This document shows, piece by piece, positions 8,010 through 17,574 of a DNA stretch of 64,000 bases. Under the pieces are notes generated by a model. The model searched no databases and had not been told where the DNA came from. It saw only the letters and a list, made by a program, of their open reading frames with translations. Position 1 is the stretch's first letter; each line of letters opens with the position of its first letter. A program made the translations under genes and the position numbers. This DNA comes from Ruminococcaceae bacterium UBA7101 (GTDB taxonomy: Bacteria > Bacillota > Clostridia > Oscillospirales > Acutalibacteraceae), in assembly GCA_002493325.1 (NCBI GenBank), contig DKYL01000004.1, forward strand, positions 12,037 through 76,036, in the 5' to 3' direction.

Positions 8010-8043
8010 CAATATTGAAAATATTGTACATATGCGTTAAAAT
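8010..8043 (+). promoter_or_regulatory. Promoter of the acidic protein gene with overlapping palindrome
   Basis: TTGAAA (8015-8020) and TAAAAT (8038-8043) are spaced by 17 bases. The -35 lies inside a second palindrome, CAATATT-GAA-AATATTG (8010-8026), where a repressor could compete with RNA polymerase. Confidence 0.55.
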
Positions 8044-8073
8044 ACAGTTAGGCTTTATGAGGAGGATTTATAA

Positions 8074-8646
8074 ATGGACATTGAAAGCTATATTAACGAA
8101 GCAATATTTGAAGAGAAAGAACAGCACAAATGCTTTTATCAATTAATATGGGATAATTTCAAGGAGGACGGCTTTGTAATAACCGACGAGGACGGATATG
8201 AGATTGATGCAGTCATCAAGGCTGTTGCCATTCAGAATCTTGTTGGAGAATTCATTTACAGACTGTATGACGAGGTGAACGAAACAGGTCTTGAAGATGT
8301 TATTGAATACCTGCAGACCCTCGGCTACTCTGATGATGATATCCTTGCTTATTGTGAAAGCAAGAATGAAATCGATGTGGATGATGACTTTGAGCTGACC
8401 GTAAAAAATGCACTTGACTACAACACCGAAATTGTTGCGGATAAGATGCTTGAATTATTCCCTGCCGATGATTTGTTTGATTATTTCTTCACTGCAACCT
8501 ATGAATTTGAGCAGGACTTCACCTTTGATTTTGAGGATTATGAGGAAATGCTTGCATTTGTTGACACAAATCAGGACCAGCTTGACAATTATAAAGATGA
8601 ATATGAAAATGTTTTAAGATGGATAAAATCAGGTATGATTTGTTAA
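8074..8646 (+). CDS. Acidic protein of unknown function
   Basis: 190 residues with a very strong ribosome site (GAGGAGGATTTATAA) before the ATG. It is extremely rich in Asp and Glu and aromatic residues (for example DDLFDYFFTATYEFEQDFTF), appears wholly helical, and has no signal peptide or membrane segment. There is one gene, with its own promoter and terminator. The composition resembles small helical adaptor or DNA-mimic-like proteins, but no family was recognised and no function is proposed. Confidence 0.7.
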   Translation: MDIESYINEAIFEEKEQHKCFYQLIWDNFKEDGFVITDEDGYEIDAVIKAVAIQNLVGEFIYRLYDEVNETGLEDVIEYLQTLGYSDDDILAYCESKNEIDVDDDFELTVKNALDYNTEIVADKMLELFPADDLFDYFFTATYEFEQDFTFDFEDYEEMLAFVDTNQDQLDNYKDEYENVLRWIKSGMIC

Positions 8647-8667
8647 ACAGCCTTGAAACAATAGTAC

Positions 8668-8706
8668 AAAATCCCTGCAATTTGTTTGAATTGCAGGGAT
8701 TTTATA
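8668..8706. terminator. Bidirectional intrinsic terminator
   Basis: AATCCCTGCAATT pairs with its complement around a six-base loop (TGTTTG), with A-rich and T-rich flanks. It serves both the acidic protein gene (plus) and the GH31 end of the glycan cluster (minus). Confidence 0.85.
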
Positions 8707-8722
8707 TTGTGCATATATTTAT

Positions 8723-10996
8723 TTAATTTTCTGACAGGGCTTCATAAATGCAGTTAAAAACAGGCTTCGGAAGTCTTGCTTTATAAAGTGCTCTGAACAG
8801 AGAATTCCTGTCAGTTAAGCCGCCGAAAGCTTTATATGCAGCATTCTTTTTCCTGGTGCCGTCCTGCCAGCGTGACATAATATTAATCACCTTATCTCTC
8901 GGACTTTCAGCCGTCGGAGCTTGAACGTCCTTTACCTCAAGCTCAATGGCATCCTTTGAAAAATCAATAAGGAAATCGTCACAATCCATATCCTTGAAGC
9001 AGATTTGATACTGCCTGTTTTCGGGAACAACAGACAAATCACCCTCCACCTCTATCGTCAGCCTGGCAGTGTTCGTTTTTTCATCAAAGGTATTTTTAAA
9101 AATGGTTTTGGCGGTATGCTCGGCAAAATCAGTTTTTCCGTTATCCTCATACATAACAAACTCATGATTACCCTTAAATACCCATACCTCAAGCTTTTGG
9201 GGATTACTGCTGTCATTGCCGCTGTCAGCAGATAATGGAATAACAGCACCTGCCTTTGCAAGAACAGGGATTGTATAAAGCTCTCTGTTCAGTGTAAGCA
9301 TCTGTAAGCCTGAATATTTCTGCAGGGTGAATATATCCGTATATTCACCGTCAGGAATCCAGACCTTCACACTGCCCATACCGACCTCTTTGTTCTGAGG
9401 TGATGTAATCGGGCAAACCATAAGCTCACTGCCGAACATATATTGATTCGCAACATTATAGGCGTTTTTATCATTCGGGTAGGAATAATACATAGGCTCA
9501 CACAGTGCAATACCGTCACGGTGACACCTGTGGTTCATAGAAAAGATATACGGTATCAGCTTATGTCTGAAATTAAGCCACTCTTTTGCACTCTTATAAA
9601 CATCCTGCCTGTATTTCCATGGTTCCTTTCCAAGCAGCTCAATGGCAGTTGAATGAAGCCTTAATATCGGAGAAAATACACCGAACTGAATCCATCTTAA
9701 ATATAATTCATCATCACGATAGCCCTGATGATGACCGCCTATATCGTGGCTCCACCAGCCATATGCGGCATTGGCTGCATTGGCTGTGAAATACGGCTGA
9801 AAAGCAAGCACCTTCCAGTTGATTGCCGTATCACCCGAAAAGCCCAGCGGATATCTGTGTGAGCCTACACCGCCGTAGCGTGAAAGAATCAGCGGAATAT
9901 CACCGTTCTCGGCATTATCAAGATAGTGATAATGATTAAGGGCAGTCAGCGGGTCAAGTCCTTTGACATCTGAGCTTTTGCCCTGCTGCCAGTCAATCCA
10001 CCAGAAATCAACACCGTCCTTTTCATAAGGCTTGTGCAGAATATCAAAATATGAATTCCAGAACGTATCACTGCCGCATCTGAATTTAACAGGCTTTTCC
10101 GTAGAAGGGTCAATGCCGTTTGCCCTTGCCATATCCTCATACATATCCTCAAAGCTTCTCACACCGTCAGCAGGATGAAGATTGAGCGTTATATGCAGAT
10201 TTTTTTCTTTTAGCTGTTTCAGAAATTCTTTATAGTCGGGGAAAAGATTTGTATCCCAGGAATACCCTGTCCAGCCGCTGAGCTTTTTGCCGAACTGCTT
10301 TTTAATATCCACCCAGTGCCAATCCATATCAACAGTTGCCACAGTAAGCGGTATACCCTCTTTTTCAAATCTGTCCATTAATGAAAGATATTCCTGCTGT
10401 GTATAGGCGTGGTATCTGCTCCACCACACACCGAGAGCAAAACGCGGTATTAAAGGAGTCGGTGAGCTGATGGAATAAAACGCCTTAATTGTATCACGAT
10501 AATTCCTGCCATAGGCAAAAACATAGTAATCCTTTGATGCGCCTGTTCGCGGTGCAAACAATCCGTTTTTATCAAGCAGAACGGTTTTGTCCTCAAAAAG
10601 ATACAAGCCCTTTTCTGTAATAAAGCCATCCTCCAGAGGAATTTTGCCAAAGGTATTATCAAGCGTTCTGTAAGTACCCTTTAAATTCTTTTGCTTTGAA
10701 AAAAGCTCTGTCTGTGCATTCTTTTTAAAATATACACTGTAAGGCTTTTTGTTTTTCAGCGTAAGAATGATATCCTCGGTTTCAGCTTTGCACATTGCAC
10801 CGCTTTTCGTGATTTTCATATCACCTGCAGGGAATCTACGATTCCATACAGCATAGCTGGCAAGGTCGGTAAATTCACCAATCTCTACCCTCAAAAGCCT
10901 TGAGGTGATATATGTAATTCTCAAATCACCGTCAACATAAATCTGACTGTCGTCAGCCTTTGCATTTGTATGAACAACTAAAGACGTTTTAAGCAT
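8723..10996 (-). CDS. Glycoside hydrolase family 31 (alpha-glucosidase/alpha-xylosidase type)
   Basis: 757 residues with no signal peptide, so cytoplasmic. The GH31 barrel is clear: FALGVWWSRYHAYTQQEYL, VATVDMDWHWVD, nucleophile Asp335 in WWIDW, acid/base Asp389 in FSGDT, and WWSHDIGGHHQGYRDDELYL. The enzyme would release an alpha-linked sugar (glucose, xylose or a related residue) from non-reducing ends. WWIDWQQG replaces the common WxDMNE nucleophile context, which suggests a subgroup other than classical maltase. The last ~60 residues form an extra basic helical tail (RWQDGTRKKNAAYKAFGG). AAGGAGG precedes the ATG. It is the last gene of the unit starting at GH35. Confidence 0.92.
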   Translation of the reverse strand: MLKTSLVVHTNAKADDSQIYVDGDLRITYITSRLLRVEIGEFTDLASYAVWNRRFPAGDMKITKSGAMCKAETEDIILTLKNKKPYSVYFKKNAQTELFSKQKNLKGTYRTLDNTFGKIPLEDGFITEKGLYLFEDKTVLLDKNGLFAPRTGASKDYYVFAYGRNYRDTIKAFYSISSPTPLIPRFALGVWWSRYHAYTQQEYLSLMDRFEKEGIPLTVATVDMDWHWVDIKKQFGKKLSGWTGYSWDTNLFPDYKEFLKQLKEKNLHITLNLHPADGVRSFEDMYEDMARANGIDPSTEKPVKFRCGSDTFWNSYFDILHKPYEKDGVDFWWIDWQQGKSSDVKGLDPLTALNHYHYLDNAENGDIPLILSRYGGVGSHRYPLGFSGDTAINWKVLAFQPYFTANAANAAYGWWSHDIGGHHQGYRDDELYLRWIQFGVFSPILRLHSTAIELLGKEPWKYRQDVYKSAKEWLNFRHKLIPYIFSMNHRCHRDGIALCEPMYYSYPNDKNAYNVANQYMFGSELMVCPITSPQNKEVGMGSVKVWIPDGEYTDIFTLQKYSGLQMLTLNRELYTIPVLAKAGAVIPLSADSGNDSSNPQKLEVWVFKGNHEFVMYEDNGKTDFAEHTAKTIFKNTFDEKTNTARLTIEVEGDLSVVPENRQYQICFKDMDCDDFLIDFSKDAIELEVKDVQAPTAESPRDKVINIMSRWQDGTRKKNAAYKAFGGLTDRNSLFRALYKARLPKPVFNCIYEALSEN

Positions 10997-11008
10997 TGCT
11001 CTGCCTCC

Positions 11009-13069
11009 TTAAATAAAACTGCAAGAATTAAAATCAAATACAGTATCAGATTTATCGGTCTGATACGTATTTCCATCATAAATAACAGAAATTCCCTTTT
11101 GGTTTGCTGTTATATCAAAGCATTTTGAAAACAGCCTTATATTCTGCAGGGAAATATCACTGCACGCCTTGCTTAACTGCGGATTAATTCTCAGCTTATT
11201 CAGCCCCACTGCCTTCAGACCGAAAAGCCCTTCGGTAATAATTCTTGCAAACAGCAGACTTTCTGCCGCAAGGTGTGCTCTGTTGCCTTCGGGATAAGCC
11301 TCAAACGGGTACGGGCAGTGAGAGCCTAAGAGCCTGTTTTTACAGTAGTAAATAGTTTCTTCGATTCCTTTTTCAGCATAGCCGGCAAGAAATGTTCCTC
11401 TGAGGGCAAAAAGCAGAGATCTGTCCCACGTGGTGTTATTGGCAGAGGTTGATTTCATCATACCATTATTGTAAAGCCTTGGTGAAAACAGCGCTTTAAT
11501 CGTCTGATCTGCCCTGTCAAATATACCCACTGTAAGGGGCATACATATCCACGAGCGCAAATCCTTATTACCATCGTAATATCTGTAAGTGTCAAAGCCC
11601 TCAACATTTGAACCGAAATAGCTTTCAATGGCAGCTTTCAGCTTTTCTCTTTCGCTTTCCCATAGCTGCTTGTGCACATTATCACCGACAATTTCTGCTA
11701 ATACAGCAGCATTACCCAGTGCATCATAGGTTATGCAGGAGGTAAACAGATTCGCATTGCCCGATTCAAACCTGTTTTCAAGTTCATCGGAATCACTGGC
11801 AATTACACCGTTTGCATTCTTGCGTGAAAGTGCAAAATCAAGACACCACACAAGGTTATCCCAAAATCTGTCAATCAGCTTAACATCACTCATTTCCAGC
11901 AGGAATCTTGAAATACCATAGGCATACATTTCACCGTCGCCCCTGTCCTTTGCTCCGTTCCAGAAGCCGTCGCCCTCAGCAATAATGCTTGTAACAAGTG
12001 CACGCTTATCCTTCATCGGCTTATCGGATTTATCCATATACTTTTCATAAAGCGAATAGCAGTTTATGCTCTGCTCTATGCCTGCCTGATAGCCTGAAAA
12101 CGGAAAGAACGGGTTTGCATATTCACACTGGTCATTTGTCCACAAAGCGGCATAATAATTACCGCCGCCGGGGCTGTGCATAAGACCGCTTTTGGTTTTG
12201 AATATGCTTTCACTGCCTCTTAAAATACAGTGAGATAGCTGTGCATCCAACTCAGGATATGGTGTTTTAAGCTTTAATGATGTAAACATTTCATCAACAA
12301 AACTTCTGCGTGCATTGATTTCCTCACTGACAGAAAATGCAGGCAGCAGCTTATTCTGATATGCATAATAAACACAATAGAACTTTAAGCTTTCATTAGG
12401 TCTGAGTATAAATTTACGGCTGCGTTTCTCCGCTGATTTAAAGGTATCATCAAACAAAACAGAGCATTGGGCTGTTATTTTGCCGCCGATACACCAAAAT
12501 TCATTTAATACCTTACTGTATTTTTCTGCTTGAACACTATATTCCTGCGAAAACCTTGACACATTCACAACTGTAACAGCCTCAATCAGTGCCCCATAAT
12601 TCACAGCAGGCAAAAGCTCACGTATTGTTTTTGTTTCACAATCTGCATTTGATTCAATCCTCAGATTGCCTTTAATACTTATAAACGCAGGGTATTCATT
12701 GATTTTCCGTCCATTCACCGCAACATTGAAAACGTCACCATTGAAATTATGACTGAAGGAAGAGCCTGTCAGATTAGGCTGAAAGCGCAGGGTCGGAACT
12801 GTAAGATGCCTCATCAAGCGCAGTCTGCCTGCTTTGTCATTACCATAGCTGATTATGGATGAGGCGTAAAAGCCTGCCATTTCAATATGATCGCTGACAC
12901 CGCAGCCGTCATTTTTTATATTCCATAAAACCTCGCTGTTATCACCAAGATAACGGCTTCTTTTAACACTGAGCATATTTGCTTTCGGCTTTGCCCAGGA
13001 TGCAAATGGACTTGGTCTTAATGCCAAATCGTGAAAGGCATATATTTTTTGTTTCAAATCAATTTTCAT
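11009..13069 (-). CDS. Predicted (alpha/alpha)6-barrel glycoside hydrolase, family not assigned
   Basis: 686 residues from the ATG at 13069 (AAGGTG upstream; a GTG two codons earlier is possible). An N-terminal beta-rich part (~1-260) is followed by a helical catalytic-looking region: SPGGGNYYAALWTNDQCEYA, EGDGFWNGAKDRGDGEMYAY, NTTWDRSLLFALRGTF and PYPFEAYPEGNRAHLAAESL. This layout matches six-hairpin glycosidases, as in several rhamnosidase- or glucoamylase-like families, but I could not place it in one. Acidic residues in TNDQCEY, EGDGFW and GDGEMYAY are catalytic candidates. No signal peptide. It overlaps the end of the symporter gene by 11 bases, so translation is probably coupled. Confidence 0.65.
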   Translation of the reverse strand: MKIDLKQKIYAFHDLALRPSPFASWAKPKANMLSVKRSRYLGDNSEVLWNIKNDGCGVSDHIEMAGFYASSIISYGNDKAGRLRLMRHLTVPTLRFQPNLTGSSFSHNFNGDVFNVAVNGRKINEYPAFISIKGNLRIESNADCETKTIRELLPAVNYGALIEAVTVVNVSRFSQEYSVQAEKYSKVLNEFWCIGGKITAQCSVLFDDTFKSAEKRSRKFILRPNESLKFYCVYYAYQNKLLPAFSVSEEINARRSFVDEMFTSLKLKTPYPELDAQLSHCILRGSESIFKTKSGLMHSPGGGNYYAALWTNDQCEYANPFFPFSGYQAGIEQSINCYSLYEKYMDKSDKPMKDKRALVTSIIAEGDGFWNGAKDRGDGEMYAYGISRFLLEMSDVKLIDRFWDNLVWCLDFALSRKNANGVIASDSDELENRFESGNANLFTSCITYDALGNAAVLAEIVGDNVHKQLWESEREKLKAAIESYFGSNVEGFDTYRYYDGNKDLRSWICMPLTVGIFDRADQTIKALFSPRLYNNGMMKSTSANNTTWDRSLLFALRGTFLAGYAEKGIEETIYYCKNRLLGSHCPYPFEAYPEGNRAHLAAESLLFARIITEGLFGLKAVGLNKLRINPQLSKACSDISLQNIRLFSKCFDITANQKGISVIYDGNTYQTDKSDTVFDFNSCSFI

Positions 13070-14483
13070 CTGCACGCACCTTCAAATCCTCAATAATTTT
13101 TTGATGATCCTTTTCCTTAAGGTCATAGAAAAACATGGGGATTACACAAATAACACAGCTTATAATTGTTGTAATAATTAAAACATTGAAAATCGGAGTT
13201 CTCACCGCAGCATCATACAAAACGGTATAATCCTTCTCAAGTCCGTAATGCTCATAGAAATACGGAATAATCAGACCTGTGAACATACCTGCAAGGGTTG
13301 TGAGCATTCCGCCCAGCTGTGTAATAAAGCCCTCTAACCTGACACCTGTTTTCCACTGCTGATAGTCAAAAATTTCTGCAGTCATTGAGGTTGTAATAAC
13401 ACTGTCACCGCCGAGTGTAAGTGTTGCAAGATACAGACAAATAAAGAATACAATGGTGTTATTCATTGTGAACAGCATAACAACACAGAATGCTGCACGT
13501 ATAAGATTGGTCCAGATTAAAACATTTCTCTTGCCTAATTTTTTGGCAAGCAGAGGTGCAAGAAGCATAAGCGGTACGGACGCTGTACCGATAACCGTAT
13601 TCATAATGCCGAGCATTTCATCACTTTTTATCTGATAAATACAGTACCAGCCGAGAATAGAGCCAATGCCGTATTTAAGTCCGCTCAGAATAGAATGAAC
13701 ATTAATCAGCCAGAAATACTTATTTTTTGCAACCTGCTTAATACCCTCGCTGAATTTAACCTTTGCCACATAGTCCTTGGCAACTACAATCTTTTCTTTT
13801 GTTCCGCTGAAGGTGATGATACTTAAAGCGATACCGACGATTGAGAATACAGGGAAGAATATCCGATAGGTTTTAAAATCGGTCATACCGCCTGTCAAGC
13901 CTGAAAGTATCGGAAGAAGCATATTAACAATGGACGGACCTAAGCTGTAAATGAACATACTTACAGAGAGCAGACTTGTTCGTTCCTCACCGTTAGGCGT
14001 TAGAACCTGTGCAAGGCTTGTAAATGCCTGTGCATAAAGTGACTGAAATATCATCAGAAAGGCATATGTAATACTGATAACGGCAACCTTTGTCCAATAT
14101 TGAATATCATTGGGCAAAAATGCCATAAGACAAAGAAGTATTGCAGTAGGCACGCCTGTATATAAAAGATAAGGTCTGAATTTGCCGTACTTTGAATTTG
14201 TATTGTCAATCATCATACTGATAAAAGGTGCTTTTATCATATTGATAATACCCATAAGTACATTAAGATATGCAAGATGTGTGGGCTGGATACCATAGGC
14301 AGAGCCTATAAGCAGACAGTTGGCATTCAGTGCAACATAACCGAAAAGCGAATTTATCGTGTTAACACCTATTCCGCCGACACTGTATGCGGCAAATTCC
14401 TTATAGGGTATATATTTACCCTCTGCAGGCTTTTTCCAGTGTGACGTAATATCCGTCACAATACCTCTGATTTTTTCAATCAT
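13059..14483 (-). CDS. GPH-family sugar:cation symporter (MFS)
   Basis: 474 residues with about 12 membrane segments. The N-terminus (ITSHWKKPAEGKYIPYKEFA, YSVGGIG) and the NTNSKYGKFRPYLLYTGVPT loop mark the glycoside-pentoside-hexuronide:cation symporter family, which imports glycosides or oligosaccharides with H+ or Na+. It is clearly paralogous to the symporter at 18446-20632 (matching TSHWKxPAEG start) but lacks that protein's cytoplasmic tail. Placed between GH89 and the unassigned hydrolase, it probably imports the oligosaccharide these enzymes digest. GGGGG precedes the ATG at suitable spacing. Confidence 0.9.
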   Translation of the reverse strand: MIEKIRGIVTDITSHWKKPAEGKYIPYKEFAAYSVGGIGVNTINSLFGYVALNANCLLIGSAYGIQPTHLAYLNVLMGIINMIKAPFISMMIDNTNSKYGKFRPYLLYTGVPTAILLCLMAFLPNDIQYWTKVAVISITYAFLMIFQSLYAQAFTSLAQVLTPNGEERTSLLSVSMFIYSLGPSIVNMLLPILSGLTGGMTDFKTYRIFFPVFSIVGIALSIITFSGTKEKIVVAKDYVAKVKFSEGIKQVAKNKYFWLINVHSILSGLKYGIGSILGWYCIYQIKSDEMLGIMNTVIGTASVPLMLLAPLLAKKLGKRNVLIWTNLIRAAFCVVMLFTMNNTIVFFICLYLATLTLGGDSVITTSMTAEIFDYQQWKTGVRLEGFITQLGGMLTTLAGMFTGLIIPYFYEHYGLEKDYTVLYDAAVRTPIFNVLIITTIISCVICVIPMFFYDLKEKDHQKIIEDLKVRADEN

Positions 14484-14511
14484 AAAATTTCCCCCATTAT
14501 TTATAATCTAC

Positions 14512-15765
14512 TTATTTTCCACTTTTGGAAAAGAGCTTTTGCTGCAGGTCATAGATAACTGGATTCTGCTCAATACCCTCCATGAACATTCCTGTACCGA
14601 CAACATTGGCACCGCCTGATTTCAGCTTGAGATACCTGTTTTGGCAGTGAAGTTTCAGCTTGCCCTGCATAGCATTCTTACCGCCGAAATTATGGAGCAT
14701 TCCCGCAACAACAGGATAGCCCCAGAGATTTCTGAATTTTACCGTTTTTTCAGAATCAATATCAAGCAGAAGCAAACGATTCCTTGGTACAGCCTTTACA
14801 ATGTGCTTTCGCATTGACCAGGTCTGCATAACCCATACAGACTCCCTGTCAAAAGTTTCATACATTTTATTAATCGTTTTTCCTACCGACCTTAAATACC
14901 AGAACCACAGCTTAGGCGGTGTGCCCTCGTGAAACGGGTCACAGGCAAAATAATGATAATTGCCAATAAGCTTTTCAAGCTTGTTAAGATAGGCACTGCC
15001 AAATTCAAGAAAAAAGGGAGCGGTGGGGTCAAGCTGTGCAGTTTCAGGAAAACGGCACCAACCCCTTTGCTCTAATATTCTGACATTTGGTAGCTTTGTT
15101 TTGAAACGCATAGGAACGTGACCTGAAAATCCCTGCTGAATCGGCTGCATACCGAATTCAGCACACCTTTCAAGTATTTTCCTGCCAAGCTCCAGACGAT
15201 GATAAACATATGCCTTGTCAGGCGGAGGGAGATACCCCTCTATATTAGTCATAAGCTGCCACGCCCAGAAGGCAGGACCCGAAACCCAGTCAAGTGCCTC
15301 ACGTTCGGTAAAGCCATAGTCAAGCAGCAGCTCAAACCAAACCGCCTCAGTACCGATTACGGCAAGGGGCATATTAATGCCGTTCATTGCCATAAAATCT
15401 ATTTCCTGCTCCCAGCGTTCAAAATCCCACCAGCACATTGAATAATCAAGCGTGCAGTAATTCATATAAACTCTGAATTTCTGCTCAATGGTGCGGCTTA
15501 GTGTTCCGTCAAACATAGCAAGCTCTTTAATGCGGATTTTTCTGTTGCCGCACCAGGAAAGCTGAACACCGCAGTATTTTTTCAAATAGTCGTAAATGCC
15601 TGTAAAGGCAGAGATATAGTTGTTAGCCCTAACAAACACTCTGCCTTTATTGGCAGATATTGTGTAGCAGTCCTGAGCACCGCCCACAATATCCACGTCT
15701 ATATTATTTTTAAAATCACATAGATTTCTTTCTAAAAATCCAGCAACAATCTTATCCATAAACAT
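14512..15765 (-). CDS. Alpha-N-acetylglucosaminidase, GH89, C-terminally short
   Basis: 417 residues. Resembles NAGLU: CWWDFERWEQEIDFMAMNGI, NMPLAVIGTEAVW, GFSGHVPMRF, CDPFHEGTPP with catalytic Glu280, and TGMFMEGIEQNP with catalytic Glu396. It would remove alpha-linked N-acetylglucosamine, for example the GlcNAc-alpha-1,4-Gal cap of gastric-type mucin. Family members are usually 650 residues or more; this one stops about 20 residues after the second catalytic Glu, so the C-terminal helical domain is absent. No leftover coding sequence follows before the next gene at 14483. There is no signal peptide. Its ATG overlaps the GH35 stop (TAATG). Function depends on whether the short form folds. 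Confidence 0.85.
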   Translation of the reverse strand: MFMDKIVAGFLERNLCDFKNNIDVDIVGGAQDCYTISANKGRVFVRANNYISAFTGIYDYLKKYCGVQLSWCGNRKIRIKELAMFDGTLSRTIEQKFRVYMNYCTLDYSMCWWDFERWEQEIDFMAMNGINMPLAVIGTEAVWFELLLDYGFTEREALDWVSGPAFWAWQLMTNIEGYLPPPDKAYVYHRLELGRKILERCAEFGMQPIQQGFSGHVPMRFKTKLPNVRILEQRGWCRFPETAQLDPTAPFFLEFGSAYLNKLEKLIGNYHYFACDPFHEGTPPKLWFWYLRSVGKTINKMYETFDRESVWVMQTWSMRKHIVKAVPRNRLLLLDIDSEKTVKFRNLWGYPVVAGMLHNFGGKNAMQGKLKLHCQNRYLKLKSGGANVVGTGMFMEGIEQNPVIYDLQQKLFSKSGK

Positions 15766-17543
15766 TAACCCAAATTATGCTTATCCGTTATGGAAATCTT
15801 CGGCTGATTATAGCCTTCCATTTCAAGAACTATAATTTCATTGTTATCCTTGAGAAGAGCACCGGGAAGATAGAGTGACCTCTGCGGTCCCACATTCCAG
15901 TACCTGCCAAGGTTAAAGCCGTTCACCCAGACATAGCCCTTTTTGAAGCCGTCAAGATGAACAAAGCAGTCAGACTTTGAAGCAGCTTTAAAGCTGCCCT
16001 TCATAAATAACGGCAGACTGTCGGATTTTGTACCGTACGCAAGCTTGTCAAGATTATCAAGAGGCATTGTGTAAACATCATAACCCATCTGCCTCTGATT
16101 GCCGATATAAATATCGGTTATTCCCTTTCTGTCAAGCATACATTCGCCATAGTTGACCCTGCCCATTGCATCAACAAGCACACCGATTTTTCTGTCACCC
16201 TTGAGTGCAGGCATAAGGAACTTTTCTTCCTTAGCAAAACCAAGCAGAGCCTTAATGCCCTTTTTCTTTACAGTATATTCTGTTCTGTCAATCCTCTTTT
16301 TCAGCTTGGAATCAAAATAAACATAGCCGAAATCGTGAACATTTCTTATACTGATTGGTGAAATATCATATTTGCCGCTGAGTACGGTTTCATAATAAAT
16401 CAGTCCGAAATTCTGACCAAAATATTCCATACCTTCAGGCACAGCAGCTCTGTGCTTTTGGGCAATATTATCAAGATTTTCAAAAAGCGGTGCAAATTCA
16501 GTAAGCTTAACATCACCGATGGACTGCAGTGCAGGTGATGCGGGAAGTTCCTTCATCTCAAGTCCCTGATGCTCACAGAGGATTTTTCTTACCTCGTGAT
16601 AAGCAGGCGTATAATCACCCCACTCATTCAGGAGTGCACAGTAATCGTAGCTTGTTACAGTCGGCTCATAGCCCTTGCCGGGATTCTGGTTTGCACCTGC
16701 AGTAAAGCCGAAATTTGTTCCGCCGTGGAACATATAGAAATTAAAGCTTGCACCGATATCAAGAAAATCTTTAATTTCCTTGCCCACAGATGCTGCGTCC
16801 CTTGTATGGTGAATGTCACGCCAGTGGTCAAACCAGCCGCACCAGAATTCACCGCACATATTCGGTCCGTCATTTTCAAAATCCTTTAAACAGCCAAAGG
16901 CAGTTTTTGCCTTTGAGCCGAAATTGAGCACCTTATAAATATGAGGTAATGAACCGCCTGAAAGCATATTCTTCCAATTACCGTCTGAGGTAAAGTATAA
17001 AACATCAATACCGCAGTCCTGCATAAGCTTTTCAATAAAGGTCAGGTATTCCTTATCATTGCCGTAAGAGCCATATTCATTTTCAACCTGCATTGCAATG
17101 ATGTTGCCGCCGTTTGTTGCAAGATGCGGAACGAGCTTGGGAAGCAGTTCCCTGTAAAATCTCTCAACACAAGCCATATAGTCAGGATAACAGCAGCGAA
17201 TCTGCATATTCTTATCCTTTAACAGCCATGCAGGCAGACCGCCGAAATCCCACTCAGCACATATGTATGGACCGGGACGCACAATACAGTAAAGTCCGAC
17301 CTTTTCAGCGGTTTCAACAAACCTGACAATATCAAGCATTCCGTCAAAGCAGAATTCTCCGGGCTTCGGTTCGTGCAGATTCCAGCACACATAGGTTTCA
17401 ACGGTATTAAAGCCTGCAAGCTTCAGCTTTGTGAGCCTATCCTCCCAGTATTCAGGCAAAATGCGGAAATAATGCATTGCTCCCGAATAAATACTGAAGG
17501 GCTTGCCATCCATATAAAACTGATTATTTTTAATTTCTAACAT
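15765..17543 (-). CDS. Beta-galactosidase, glycoside hydrolase family 35
   Basis: 592 residues. Removes terminal beta-galactose. Typical GH35 motifs: GAMHYFRILPEYWEDRL, GFNTVETYVCWNLHEP, RPGPYICAEWDFGGLPAWLL, acid/base Glu156 in VENEYGSYG, nucleophile Glu232 in CGEFWCGWFDHW, and FYMFHGGTNFGF. The jelly-roll C-terminus with GYVWVNGFNLGRYWNVGPQR is intact. No signal peptide, so it acts on imported sugars. GAGGTG precedes the ATG. It is the first gene of a unit that continues through GH89, the symporter, the unassigned hydrolase and GH31. Confidence 0.95.
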   Translation of the reverse strand: MLEIKNNQFYMDGKPFSIYSGAMHYFRILPEYWEDRLTKLKLAGFNTVETYVCWNLHEPKPGEFCFDGMLDIVRFVETAEKVGLYCIVRPGPYICAEWDFGGLPAWLLKDKNMQIRCCYPDYMACVERFYRELLPKLVPHLATNGGNIIAMQVENEYGSYGNDKEYLTFIEKLMQDCGIDVLYFTSDGNWKNMLSGGSLPHIYKVLNFGSKAKTAFGCLKDFENDGPNMCGEFWCGWFDHWRDIHHTRDAASVGKEIKDFLDIGASFNFYMFHGGTNFGFTAGANQNPGKGYEPTVTSYDYCALLNEWGDYTPAYHEVRKILCEHQGLEMKELPASPALQSIGDVKLTEFAPLFENLDNIAQKHRAAVPEGMEYFGQNFGLIYYETVLSGKYDISPISIRNVHDFGYVYFDSKLKKRIDRTEYTVKKKGIKALLGFAKEEKFLMPALKGDRKIGVLVDAMGRVNYGECMLDRKGITDIYIGNQRQMGYDVYTMPLDNLDKLAYGTKSDSLPLFMKGSFKAASKSDCFVHLDGFKKGYVWVNGFNLGRYWNVGPQRSLYLPGALLKDNNEIIVLEMEGYNQPKISITDKHNLG

Positions 17544-17574
17544 ATATGCACCTCAAAACAACTAATTTTTTATA

